From: Mugil cephalus
Lineage: Eukaryota > Chordata > Actinopteri > Mugiliformes > Mugilidae
DNA: 64,000 bases
Direction of reading: 5' to 3'
Assembly (NCBI RefSeq): GCF_022458985.1
Contig: NC_061770.1
Span: forward strand, 37,739,599 to 37,803,598
Shown here: piece after piece, positions 24,560-36,835 of the stretch
Layout of the letters: every line of letters begins with the position of its first letter
Position numbering within the stretch: position 1 is the stretch's first letter
The notes under the pieces: model-generated
Seen by the model: only the letters and a program-made list of their open reading frames with translations
Told to the model about the DNA's origin: nothing
The model's database searches: none
Translations under genes and position numbers: made by a program

Positions 24560-25560
24560 TGAGCAGCTGAAGGCACAGACACCCATGTTGCTGAGACGTG
24601 AGGTAGGGATAGAGAGGAGGGGGTGAACTAAACGAGGAGGTTAGAAAGGTAAGTGGGGGCGAGATTGTGGAGGGCTTTGTAAATCAGGAGGAGGTTCTAG
24701 TTCTGGATGATTTGCAATCTGCTGATGAGTTTGGTGGGGAGGCCAGTGACAAGAGTGTTGCTGTTGTGGCCTGGGGTAGGCAGAATAAGTTAAGTTCTTT
24801 CTGCAGCCACTGGGCGTCTTGGTGTCTTTTTCCGTTGTAGCATTCTATAGGCTTCATGGTTTGCCTTGAGAAACATGTAGGCAGCCATCTTGATCTTCTG
24901 TTGACATTTACGACAGTATGCACATAGTTAAGTGAGCAGTGAAACATCTGGATTCATCTTGTTTTGAGATCGCTTATAGAAGCATCGTCTATAAGTATTA
25001 TGGAGATTTGTATATATTTTATGTGTATATTTGTGTAGATGACCAAGTTTTCACTAAGTGGTATTGACTGTTCAACATCTTGCTAATTTATTGTATTAAG
25101 ATAGGCTAGCTATGTTTGTAAGGTATGTTGGGAGATGTTACTGATATTAAGCACACTGATTGTGTACTTTATTTTCTTTCTTTATTTTAGTTTTACCCTA
25201 TTTTCATGCTGTCAGTTGGAACGGTGGTACAAAATAAATCCATCATATAATTGACCAGTGTGTGAAAGGGGTTATCTGTCTGTCTAGATGAAGAAGAGGA
25301 CTCTTTAATGAGGCCAGAACAGTTGCAGCAGTCTATGTGGAATGTGATGAATGAATGGACCAGGATTATATTGGGATTGGGACAGTGATGGGGGTGGAGG
25401 AGTTGTAGACCTGTGTGTCGTCGGCATAGCAGCGGAAGTGGATCCCACGGTGATAAAGATGGGGTAGGTGATAAAGAGGAGGAGACAGAGCCTTGACACA
25501 CTAGAACACCCAGATTTGTGGTTACCAAGTTGCATGAACTGTAAGTGCAATACCAGTGCT
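24560..25560 (-). mobile_element. Decayed L2-type LINE fragment
   Basis: The reverse complement holds fragments of the C-terminal reverse transcriptase region, for example GLPTKLISRLQIIQ near 24700-24750, and further pieces to about 25560. Frames are broken many times. The related unit before IgV-7 has the same element at 30950-31600 with the same right flank, so the insertion predates that duplication. Confidence 0.65.
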
Positions 25561-26880
25561 CCTAATGCTAGCTAGGCGGTCCAGGAGTAGTGAGTGAAAG
25601 ATGGTGTTGAATGCTGCACTGAGGTTGAGAAGGATGAGGAGTAGTCTTCCTTGTTGTCACGTGAACGTCACATGATGTGAATGACGTGCGTTGATGTGGA
25701 GACTCAGCACAAACATAATCGATAAGGGGAATTGATAAGTATGAAGGCTAATGATATCGATGAACTGAACCAGTTTGAAGTGTTCAATTTTGGCTCAGTG
25801 ATTGGGTGGCGTGATACGAGATGTGTTTGACTTGTCAGGTCGAATGCAGAGAGCTTTTGAGTAGATGAATGTGTTCAATAAAGTTACACTCATAGAGTAA
25901 AGTCAAGTCTCTGGATACCCAATCTGTGTGTCAAGTCATCTGGTCATATGAAAGTAGAATAAACATCTGAAGTGAATCATTTGGTTTTGCATTGTGCAAC
26001 TGCAATGTTTGAGTTTTTAATACATTTGAACATTATTTATGACATTTTACATAACTCTGGTGTTTTTGACTACTGTTATTATATATAAATCAAATATAAG
26101 TAAGATTTAGAGAACAACAACCCTGCAAATTGAAAACTATGTCGTGATCATTACAGCATCATTACATCACGATGATCAGCATCAACATTTGTAACCCTTG
26201 CTCACTGGTTTATTATACAGGGAAGACAGTGTACTTGTATTAGTTTTATTTTTCTAGTACTTTTGTGCTTTGTCTGTGGGTATGCTTGTTTTAACCTATG
26301 GTTGAAATGAGAACAGATCCTGCAGAACCCTTTGCTGAGTTTGTCTCGGTATCTGCTTGTTTTTCTTCTGTTTTTCCATTTACCATCATCAGTTAAACCT
26401 CCCCTGTCGCTTGCTCAGATTTTGTTTATCCTCCAGTAACCATCGAAAATGGTGACGGTCGGTGTGTCATTCACTTTACTGACAAAGACCGACACCATTG
26501 TCCTACTTTATGAAAATCAGGTTCTGCAGCAATGGAGACCTAAATAAAGCTCCCACTCATTTCTGACATACAGTATCTTCATGTTTCCTCAATAAATGTT
26601 CAATCTTCACCAGTTCTCCTTTACTCTGTCAGTCACACCTCCTTCCTTTTGGATTGCGTGCCCTTTTGACCAATGGGTATATATCCAGTATCTTTATCTT
26701 CTTTCTCTACCAGATCATTTTTATATTTTGTAACAGTGATCCAACAATTCCAAGTGTTAGTTATTCTTGCTTGTTTAGAAGAACTTGTTCACAATTACAT
26801 TTTATCTGATGACATGTAAAACATATTGTTTTGTCATAGCATGAGAATATGTTACATTTTGCATGCAGAAAAAACCCGCA
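25560..26880. other. Intergenic, diverged flank sequence
   Basis: The first part (to about 25870) matches 31620-31930 in the next unit. From about 26340 it matches the general flank (TCTGCTTGTTTTTCTTCTG; ACATACAGTATCTTCATG). No gene or RNA is recognised between. Confidence 0.6.
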
Positions 26881-27129
26881 GCCTGTACGGGAGGGTTAGG
26901 GTTAGGGCTGGGTTGTTTCCCAGCCGCGCTTTTGCACCGTGCTTTGATTTCTTTTGAATATTATCCTTCCATGTCAGCAGCACTTTTTGTTTAAATCTTA
27001 CTTTTTTTTTTTTGAACACTGGCCTCATCTGCATCATTTTATTTGAATGAACTTGTGACCTTCTTGCGCACCATTGTTATACTGCATGTTTGTCATCATT
27101 ATTATTATTATTGTTGTTGTTATTAGGGC

Positions 27130-27680
27130 CACAGGGAAGCACAGAAAAAATTCCCTCAGCCAGCTAACCCCAGAATTACCCTAGCTCCTGTCTCCGCTGC
27201 GAGGGTGACCACTGCTCTGGCTCCTGTCTCTGCCACGAGGGTGGCCAGCACTCTGGCTCCTGTCTCCACCAAGTGGGAGACCTCCGCCCTGGCTCCTGTC
27301 TCCGCCACGCGGGTGTCCTCAGCTCCAGTTCCTGCCGGAGCTGAGGCCACCGCCTATGCTCCTGTCCCTGTTGCAAGGGTGGCCTCTGCCCCTTTTGTCC
27401 CCGCCACGAGAGTAACCTCCACCACTGCTCCTGTATCTGCTTCGTGTCCACTGTCGTCTAAGCACCAGCTGCCGCTCCTCAGGGCCGTCTCAGTGCCAGT
27501 CAGCACCGTCTCCCCAGTCGGCCGTCTCCCTTGCCGGCAGTCAGTTGGTGCTACCAGTGACGTCACTGTGCCCAAGCCTGCTCCAGCCCACGTCTCTGCC
27601 CATGTCTCTCCACCGGAGCCTGCTCCAGCGTCGGCTCCTGGTTCCGGCCGTCCTCCAGAGCAGCATGTCACGTCTGCCTG
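27130..27680 (+). repeat. Ala/Pro/Val-coding minisatellite
   Basis: Imperfect tandem units of roughly 30-45 bases read as LAPVSATRVAS-like peptides in an open frame of 241 codons from 27205. Similar T-rich sequence (GTGCTTTGATTTCTTTTGA) occurs on both sides, near 26940 and 27725. I see no start context, splice structure or known domain, so I treat the open frame as repeat-driven. It may belong to a mobile element of unknown class. Confidence 0.6.
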
Positions 27681-28619
27681 GGTCATGTCTGTATGTTTTT
27701 ATTTCCCTGTCATGCTTTTGCTCCATGCTTTGATTTCTTTTGATTATCCCTCCTTGTCAGCAGTGCTTTTTGTTCAAATCTTTTTTTTTCTTAAATACCC
27801 TCCCTTTTTCCCTAACTGCAGGACACATCTCCCTGTGTCCTGCATTTGTGCATCTACCTCACCTCATGACACAATCAAAGTTGATGAAATCAATTTTAGT
27901 CTCTATTCTGAAGTTCCCTATATGCACTAAACTGCACCAACATAACTGTCTGCTGTTATAGTTGTTCATTTTGAAAGAGCTGTTTGTACATTTGCTGAAC
28001 ACCTGTACACCAATTTACACTCCAGAATAATATGTGTTACTTCTGGGGTAATAACAAGTCACAGACACATACAAACTGAACTCACTCTCTCTGTTGCCTG
28101 TAGCAAAGGGATACTTGCACACAGCCTCATATCAAAGCATGTTCTCTGGTGGCTGCACATTTTAAGACATGACAGAGTATGTCGACACCACAGCAGGTGA
28201 AGGTCACATCGTTCTTTATTGTGGACAGTTGAAGATACTAAGCCCTGGAAACAGGAACTCTGTAATTATTATTTGTCAGGTAAGATTTAAACTGCTCAGG
28301 CTGTATTGTGTGAAATAATGTGCAACATTTGAATGGGCAGGTCCTCACAGATAACACTTCCTTATTCTGCAACGTTAGAGACTGATACATCAGTTCTTAT
28401 CATTTGAGTTTTGTTGAAATATTATCTCAAGTATTTTTAACAAGACCAAATGGTCCTGTTCTCCTTTCAGATGTTAATTTTCACCCATATAAAAGAAGTT
28501 GCACGGTGTCTGTATACTGTAAATGAAGGACCACCCCACCTCTTTCCATTGCGATCACTCTTAACTGGAGCACAGTTCAGATACAATCAGTGTAGTGGTG
28601 GAGTCTTACTGTACGCACA

Positions 28620-29659
28620 ATGGTGAACTTTACCTTGATACCAGCCTTACTCTGCACCTTCAGTAAGTACAGCCATTACATTTTATCACTATAACTGCTA
28701 GCTGATGTTCTAAACTTTAATTTACCAGAACTGATATTTACAAACATTTCATGAATAATCTTTTGTTTCAGGTTGGATCTCTGTCTCAGTCTCCGAGTTT
28801 TACACAGTGGAGGTTCAGCCTGGTGAAGAAGTCACACTGTGGCTCCAACTTGCAGTTTGCCAGAGGATTTCTGGTTCAAACTGGCCAATGGACTCAATAT
28901 TACACGCATATCGTCTATGGTCACCTCTGATCAGAATACTTCATTTTATAATGGATTTGGCCCTGGCAGATTTAATATGTCATCCAACTCAACTACTCTC
29001 TTTCTGAACATTAAACCTGTGGATTTATCTGATTCTGGGCTGTACGTCTGTGGCTGTTACAAAGGACCGAACACAGTAACACTCTCACTAATGACTACGA
29101 ATCTAAAGGTTCAGGGTAAGATTACTATGAAGTACTGTTTTATATGATTAAGGACCATTTTTAACATATAATGCATATAAGTACTGACTCCAACACACAG
29201 TTTAAACTTTTATCTTTCTTGTAGAAGTGCTAAATGATGAGATTAAAAATGTGACGACTGTGATCCTGGTTGGTGTAACCATTTTTCTACTTATAATTAT
29301 CATCTGTCTGATCATCAAAATCCAGACACTTCATACAGGTATTTTCATATTTCAAATCTACATGCAAATGTTTTAGTTATTAACTGATGGATTTTCTGTT
29401 TCTGTCATTTAGCTCAACACGAGGAAGTGAATCCACAACACACTGAGGTAATAACATTTTTACCTCAGATTAATATCTTGCATGATTTAATTTAATAAGC
29501 GATGTGTGAGATCAGTGACTGTAATTTTATTTTCAGAACGTGGGCTCTGATTCCCTCAACTATGCAGCTCTGAGTTTCCATTCCAAAGCAAAGAGCAGCA
29601 GAAGGCCTGCAGCAGAGAGAGAACTGGAACCCCATGTAGTGTACGCTGCCACAAGATAG
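28620..29659 (+). pseudogene. IgV-6: group A receptor with frameshifted V exon
   Basis: Leader (28620-28662, MVNFTLIPALLCTF), transmembrane (29225-29338), linker (29413-29447) and tail (29537-29659, LNYAALSFHSK to HVVYAATR) exons are intact. The V exon (28772-29115) has several small deletions between GEEVTL and FWFKL, net 7 bases against IgV-4. They remove the first Ig cysteine and shift the frame. The rest, LANGLNITRISSM to DSGLYVCGCYKG, is open in another frame. It is probably inactivated recently, as the other exons are clean. AATAAA lies at 29777. Confidence 0.85.
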
Positions 29660-29799
29660 ACTCAAAATAACTCAGCTCGACTTATGCTTTATCACAGTGA
29701 GCTGCATGAGGGCCGTTTGTGTGGCTGGTGGACGAGAGACTACTGTGATGCCATTTAAAAAATAATGTAATTATGAAATAAAGATTTTATGTTCAAGCA

Positions 29800-30370
29800 A
29801 TGTGTGTCGTTTCTGCCATTATAATTGTAATATTCTGAGAGCAGAATAATGTGAAAGAACTTAAATGGAGGTGGAGTCACTTAGGTCTGTGATGTCAGGA
29901 CAGATTATCTTTTAGTGTGAGAGAGTGTCTGCTGTCCGTGGAGAATCAGAGAGATCACAGTCTAATATTAACAGGAAGACTGTGGTCTTATTATAACTCA
30001 ACTTTTGCCAAAATCTTCTTGTTTTTGTGCTTGTCAGAGTGGCTTTAAGAAGAAAACCATCATTTAATCACCTAGTGTCTGCATTTGTATGTTAAATATG
30101 CATCAAATACAACAATGCAGTTCTGTGCATACATTTGGGCAACATATCAACACTAGTGGTGGCAACAAAGTTGAGGTCAGAAGGTGTTAACTTCTACCAC
30201 CCTCTCCACCACAAACACACGATGACGATAGCAGTGAAAAGTAGGACATTTGAACGTAAATTAGGTTTAAGGTCGTGGGCGATTTGTCTTTGACTCTGCC
30301 TCTTCAAACCCCTTCATAGGCAGCGCCCTGTTGTCAAGTTGCATTACAGAGAGACAGAGTCATACACACA
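29800..30370 (+). other. Group B upstream-type flank
   Basis: It matches the sequence between other group A gene ends and group B leaders, including the ETS/RUNX-like block at 29971. No coding sequence is seen up to the orphan leader. Confidence 0.6.
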
Positions 30371-30413
30371 ATGAGGAACGTTATCTTGATGACCCCTTTA
30401 CTTCTCAGCCTCA
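30371..30413 (+). pseudogene. B5: orphan group B leader exon
   Basis: ATG is present and the exon reads MRNVILMTPLLLSL. The donor reads ATGAGT instead of GTGAGT, and no V exon follows. It is a decayed remnant of a group B locus. Confidence 0.7.
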
Positions 30414-30949
30414 ATGAGTAATAAACTGCTGCACAGAACCAAATGCATTGCGGACTACATTGATATGAAAGCATTACTCAAGATTTGGTCAACCAAAGGA
30501 TTCTCGGGTGTCTTACATGTTCTTTGAATCAATGTCAGACTGGTGGGAAAGTATCAATGTGATCTGACGTACTCTCTCTGTGACAGCTGCTGATGGACAG
30601 AAATCCCACCAAAGATAGGTGAATACAATTACAATATAGTTGTACTCTGCAACAATAAGAAGCTTAAGGCCTGTATCGGAGAAAGAAGTGCACATCATGC
30701 TTGTCTTCTTGATCATTAAATGAAGTCTTTCTTCCTATGTCTGTCTGTCCAGTGTTTTCTGAAGAATAAATATAAAAATCTATGTGAAGGAAGATGAACC
30801 TCCAGTGACATAAAGGAAAGCCCAAAGTACGTCTCATACTATGGAGACTTAGATGTGGTCTGTCTATTGGTCTTAGAGTGCATCTTTGGTCATTAGTGCC
30901 ATTTTGATGGGTAAACAACTGGTAAACAACAACTACTATACAAGAAGGA

Positions 30950-31690
30950 GGTGATAGATGATTTGGTGTGGATGATGATCTGGGCGGCAGAGTTCTGGAA
31001 GATTTGTAATCTGTTAATGAGTTTGGTGGGGAGGCCAGGGAGGAGATTGTTGCAGTATTCTGTGTTGAATGTAATAAATGGATGGACCAGGATTTCAGCG
31101 GTGGATTGGGACAGTGATGGGGGTAGTGTGGAGATGTTTCGGGGGTGGAAGACTGCAGTGAGGGTTAAGCTTTTAATATGAGGAGCAAGCTTTTAATAGG
31201 GTGCTGTCCAGACTGGGGTGAATGGTGTACTGGGAATCAGTCAATGAAAATGGGTGTGGCTGAGGTGAAGTGTGGTTTGGTGAGGGTGGATTTGGAGCTG
31301 ATGAGCAGGGCCTCAGTTTTGCTGCCATTGAGTTTGAGAAAGTTCCCACATATCCAGCTCCTGATGTCCTCCATGCAGGTTGTGAGGGGAGATGGGAGGG
31401 AGTGTGGTGGTTGGTATGGAGGAGATTCAGGCCTGTGTGTTGTTAGCATAGCAGTGGAAGTGGATCCCATGGTGACAGAGGATTTTGACCAGGGGGAGGA
31501 GATAGGTGATGAAGAGGAGGGGACCCAAAACAGAGCCTTGGGGGACACCCAGAACACCCACATTTGTGTTTACCAAGTTTTATGAACCGTTGTCTGTCTG
31601 TGAGGTAGGAAGTAAACTATTAAAATTGTAATACCAGTGATATACAGTATGGATGAGAGATGCTGCACTGAGGTTGAAGAGGATGATGAT
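30950..31690 (-). mobile_element. L2-type LINE fragment
   Basis: The reverse complement encodes [20 protein letters not shown], then HCYANNTQ where active enzymes have YADD, then WICGNFLKLNGSKTEALLIS. These are reverse transcriptase core motifs of L2-like LINEs. Position and flanks match the fragment at 24560-25560. The catalytic aspartates are lost. Confidence 0.8.
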
Positions 31691-31969
31691 GGTAAGTAGT
31701 CTTCCTTGTTGTGAGCGTAATATGATGTGAATGACGTGCTTTGACGTAGAGACTCATCACAAAAATAACTGATTATGGGAATCGATAAGCATGAAAGCTA
31801 ATGATATCAATTAACTGAACCAGTTGGGACCCATCCCTATGTTCCCTATGTTAGCAAGGAGTAGGTGGTGTGATACGAGACATGTGTGTGATTTCCTGGG
31901 TTGAATACAGAGTGCTTGTGAGTAGATGAATGTGTTCAATCAAGTTACACTTGCAGAGTTAAAGTCAAG

Positions 31970-33430
31970 TCTCTGGATACCCAATCTGCGTGGATTGATA
32001 TTATTTATAGTGACCAACTTAGCCAAGTACCTGTCCCTGGCATCTTTACTGAATTTGTCTTATTTTTCTTCTGTTTTCCCATTTTCCAGTTATACCTCCC
32101 CTGTCGTCTGCTCACGTTTTGTTTATCCTCCGTTAACCATTGAAAATGGCGATGGGGGGAATGTCATTCATGTGACTGACAAAGACTGATCCCCATTGAC
32201 CTCCTTTATAAAAAGCAGGTTTTGTAGCAATGGAGAACTAAATGAAGCTCCCACCCATTTCTGACAGGGACATACATCATCTTCATGTTTCCTCAATAAA
32301 TATTCCATCTTCGCTATTTCTCTTTTACTGAACTGTCAGTCACACATTCTTCCTTTTGGGTTGCTTACCTCTTTGACCAATAAGTATAAATCAGATCAGA
32401 TTGTCTTTCTCTACCAGATCATTTTCATATTCTGACCTGAGTGTTTGTTCTTGCTTATTTAGAAGAACTTAAACATACATAAAGCATATTGTTTTGTAAT
32501 AATGTGAGAATATGCCAGTGCAATACCACGTATGACCACACATGTAGAATAACTATGGATTGTCAAGCACGGGGGTGCTGTTTCACTACTTTGAAGAAAC
32601 TGTTTGTGAAGTCATGGGGAGGAGTTATAAAACTCAGACCAAACTAACAAAATGATGATTAGTAATGATTGGATAGTTAATGTGAGGGGTGGAGTTTGGG
32701 TGGAGTGTTTTTTTTTTTTTCACACCACTCTGAAAAAACACTCGAGGCTGCTTTAGGAAAGTCCCTTGATAAGAGCAGTTTTGAAAAAAAATGCAACATT
32801 CAAAGTTGATGAAATCAGTTTTAATCTCTATTCTGATTCTTAAAGTCCTCATATGCACTACACTGCACCACAACACTGTTATTATAATTATTAATTTTGA
32901 AAAGACTGTTTGTACATTTCCTGAACACCTGTACACCAGTTTACACTATAGAGTGAAATGTGTGATTTCTGGGGTAATAACAAGTCACACCTAACAGACA
33001 CATACAAACTGAACTCACTGTCTGTTGCCTGTAGCAAAGCAACACTTGCACACAGCCTCATATCAAAGCGAGTTTTCTGGAGGCTGCACATTTTAAGACA
33101 TGACAGAGTATGTCAAAACCACCGCAGGGAAAGGTCACGTCGTTCTTCATTGTGTACATTTGAAGCTACTAAGCCCTGCAAAAGACTACGACTTTTAAAA
33201 CTGTTGTCTATTCCAACAGGTAATCCGGTATTATCAATTAATAAAGATTAACAACAGTTACTTTGAAAAATAATTTATTTCTGCTAAATGGTAAACTTAG
33301 CTTGACCAGTAACAAAAATAATCCCTTCCAAAAGGTTAACAAGAGTCTCATATCTTTACAGTGACTTATAGTAAGATGTAGGCCACAAAAGTCTTTTAAA
33401 TGCTGTGTTACAAGTGTTAATAGATGTGTA
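31970..33430 (+). repeat. Duplicated intergenic flank before IgV-7
   Basis: Aligns with the group A flanks up to about 33300 (CATTTCTGACAGGGACATAC; GAGGCTGCACATTTTAAGAC), then changes to group C promoter sequence. No gene is seen. Confidence 0.65.
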
Positions 33431-33638
33431 TCACAACAATGTATTTTTAACAAGACCACGAGATCATGTTCTCCTTTTAGATGTGAACTTAAATCCACTT
33501 CCTCAAAACCAGTGACAGACAGCATCAGTCTGAGCAGACGTAGAAATTAAGAACCAACCCACCTCTTTACGTTGAGTTCACTCTTAACTGGAGCACAGAT
33601 CAGTTACAATCAGTGTAGTGGTGGAGTCTGTGCGCACA

Positions 33639-35310
33639 ATGGTGAACTTTACCTTGATACCAGTGTTAATCTGCACTTTCTGTAAGTACATCCATTACAT
33701 GTCCTCAGTGTAACTGTTATTGATTATCTATACTTTTAACTATCAGAATGATATTATCTATTGATACTCCCTTGGTAATCTTTTGTGTTAGGTTGTACTC
33801 TATCTCACCTTATAATTCACACTGTGGAGGCTCATCTGGTAAGAAGTCACATGCTGTGCCAACTTTAGCAGTGCTGCTCACAGATTGCCTGGTTCAGAGT
33901 CAAGAACTGGTCTCTGCGTATCGCCCTCGTGTTTGACTCTGTTCAACCTGCTTCGTACAGTGATGGTTTAAAAATGGAAATTTGACGTTAGTTCCAACAT
34001 GACCCGTCTTCCAAAATCCACTCGCTGAATTCATCTGAACTCTGGACTGTATTTCTGTGGCTAATTACATACACAAAAAATCATGTTACTATGGGGAACA
34101 AACTTAGTAGGTCCAAGGTAAAATTCATCTTCTTCTTTGACTTTGTTGAACGTCAGAGGACATGAATCCAAGTTTAAGGTTTTACATTCATGAGAGGATT
34201 TACATTCTTGTTTTCCTCACATTAAAATTGTTCTAGTTCAATTTAATTTTCACTCATTGTAAAAAGCAGTAAATTATATATGTTGATAATCTGCTACTGG
34301 TAATCAAAAGTATAAGAATATTCTGTAAATATTTATTTAAATTTATGTATTTTGGTGTAGGTCGAAGAGAAAAATAAAACACAACGGATCTGTAGTTTGG
34401 GATATAACGCATTGCAATGTTGGAAACTTTGTCCTCTTTGGAAAGCTTCGGTGGACCAAGGAGGGACCGTGTAACTACATGAATCATTTTCTGTATCTCA
34501 GTAAATCTCAATAAATGTTTAATAGATGGCAAGAAGCTGTTTCAATCATCCTAACAGATTCTAACAGTGCCATGGCATAAATAATACATCATGGCTTTTC
34601 AAAATAAAAGCAACACAGTCATATTGCATGCACAGCATAAACACTTGTTAATTTGCTTATGACTGACATACCGCGGGCCAAACAGGGATGCCCAAAGGGC
34701 CGTATGTGACCTGCTCTAGTGTATTTTGCCATTTTATCCATTAATTACACATAAAACTACAAGACACGTAACATTTAATTTAATCTAATTTAATAATCTG
34801 TCTTGTAGAGGTGATTCTGGAGTTAACTAATCTGATGATCTGGGTCCTCGGAGCTCTGACGGTTTTCCTTTTCGTGGTCGTCATCTGTCTGGTCGTTAAA
34901 ATCAGAAAGCTTCACAAAGGTACTTGTTGATGTGTGTTGATGATTTTGATGTTTCACATCTCTTTTTAAGCTGTTTTTGTGACGACAGGCAAATCCATAA
35001 TTTCTTAACCAAATCTATGAGCAGAAATTCTGTTAACCACTCAAACTCTGACTCTTCACAGTAGCTCATGTTGAAGAACAGAAGTCACAAGAGACACAGG
35101 TAGAATTCATTAAGTGTTTACATTTATATGTTTCAGCAGTCACTACTTCCACTTTCTTGTCTGGATATACTTTGTTTCTTTCTTCAGAGACAGAGCTCAG
35201 ACGACCTCGACTATGCAGCTGTGACTTTTCATCCAAAAACTGAAAGACACTACAGGCCTGCCTCAGAAGCAGAAATGGACCCAGATGTTATTTATTCTGC
35301 CACAAAATAG
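33639..35310 (+). pseudogene. IgV-7: group C receptor, V exon degraded
   Basis: The leader exon (33639-33681, MVNFTLIPVLICTF) is intact. The V exon (33792-34117) has many 1-2 base losses compared with IgV-8 and cannot be read through. The 3' exons are clean: transmembrane 34809-34919 (MIWVLGALTVFLFVVVICLVV), linker 35065-35099, tail 35188-35310 (RQSSDDLDYAAVTFHPK to DVIYSATK) with an ITIM-like LDYAAV. The contrast between a ruined V exon and intact tail exons suggests either recent decay or a patchwork by gene conversion with IgV-8. Confidence 0.85.
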
Positions 35311-35779
35311 TATCAGGAAGCACGTGGAGCTGCAGAACGGAGTGGAACTGCTGCAAAATGGGCATTCTGTACATCATAATCATGACAGTTTTTTAAATAT
35401 GATTGATGTTTAGTGGATAGAGTTGAACAGTGACCTGCTGTATATTCTCTTATATCGATGTGTATGCAGCGGTGCAGCAGTGTCATATTTAACTGTTGTT
35501 CAACCATACATAGTCAACTGTGGTCGAGAGTAATCTGTCATACGAAAAAAGGAGCACACTTTACAGCTGGTCTAGAAGCACCATACAGCTATAAATGCAT
35601 TGACACAATCGTCACAGGAAGAGCGGTCTCTGAAGTTATAAAAATCTTCTGTACAGTCGCTTGTGAAACTTATTAACTGAATGTTGCACGTTCATGCGCA
35701 GCAAAGCCACAGCAGAAGCACTTAACTAACTTTAACCCTACACCCCCAGTGACACATGAAACCCACGACCATCCCACTG

Positions 35780-35972
35780 TAAATGTTCCTTTTGTTGTAT
35801 GTACAGTGAATTTATTTTTGAGTACATTTAGTATATTTGAGTGTGTATATGTTTATGATTTATTTTATCTCATCTTATTTTAAATTTCTTATGCAACAAA
35901 CATTCAGGCTAACTCCTTGTATGTACAAATATTCTTGGCAATAAAGTCTTTTCTGATTCTGATTAAACCAGA
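35780..35972 (+). mobile_element. LINE 3' tail
   Basis: The segment runs from TTGTTGTATGTACAG to GGCAATAAAGTCTTTTCTGA with a TTCTGATT end, a typical Rex1/L2-type 3' terminus. The same tail, attached to coding sequence, occurs at 39140-39297. Confidence 0.65.
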
Positions 35973-36177
35973 TAATTTCTGTACTCTTGCAGTTATGACC
36001 AACATTTCGTATGGTAGATATGTAAATGTATTGGTTATGTAAGAGAGGATAGGAGGTGGAGACAATGTGAAAATTGGGGGAAAGTCACTAAGTTCTTGCT
36101 ACTGGGGAGTCTATATTAGTTATGAAACTGGATATAACAGAAAGTAAGCATGATATTTGACAAGAGATAGTTCCCTA

Positions 36178-36385
36178 ACCCTAATCCCAACCGCAACTCA
36201 AACTCTTACCCTAACCGCAACCCCTAACCCTAAGGCCAAGTCCTAACCCTAATCTCTAACACTTAACCCTGATCCAGACCACAACCTCAACCCTAACCCT
36301 TAATACTTAGCCCTAATTGTAAACCTAACCCTAAGACCTAAACCCTAACCCTAATCTCTAAAACATAACCCTTATCCTGACCCTT
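36178..36385 (+). repeat. Degenerate CCCTAA (telomere-like) repeat
   Basis: Many CCCTAA units are mixed with CCCAA, CCTAAG and similar variants. Two shorter relatives lie at 39505-39585 and 40262-40445, always about 0.6 kb upstream of a group C promoter. It is interstitial and degenerate, so it is not an active telomere. Confidence 0.85.
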
Positions 36386-36835
36386 CTTGCATCCGTCAAT
36401 CAGTTCCTTTAGTCTTTTTTATGCTGTTTTACAAGTTACAAAATCAGCAGATGAACCTCAACTGCTGCAGCTGTAGATTAAAACAATGTGTTATGTGTCA
36501 TTAATGTTGTCTGTGCCTCAGTATTGTTAAACCTCTATGCAGTCGCTTTTATAAAAACACAACTTTTAGATATCTGATGGTCAAGTCCTCCTAGATTACA
36601 CTACCTCATTCTGCAATGTCATTTAAGTTAAGTATTTTGTGTAGAAGCATTTTTAGCAAGTGCTGTTCTCCTTTTAGATGTTAACTTAAATCCACTTCCT
36701 CAAAACCAGTGACAGACAGCATCAGTCTGAGCAGGCGTAGAAATGAAGAACCAACCCACCTCTTTACGTTGAGTTTACTCTGAACTGTAGCACAGATCAG
36801 TTACAATCATTGTAGTGGTGGAGTCTGTACGCACA

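Noticed and set aside
27205-27930. Open reading frame of 241 codons, the longest + strand frame in the receptor array
   Set aside because: It is a product of a tandem repeat with Ala/Pro/Val bias, and open frames exist on both strands over the same units; there is no domain or splice context.
36178-36385. Telomere or chromosome end
   Set aside because: The CCCTAA units are degenerate, short and embedded among genes on both sides.
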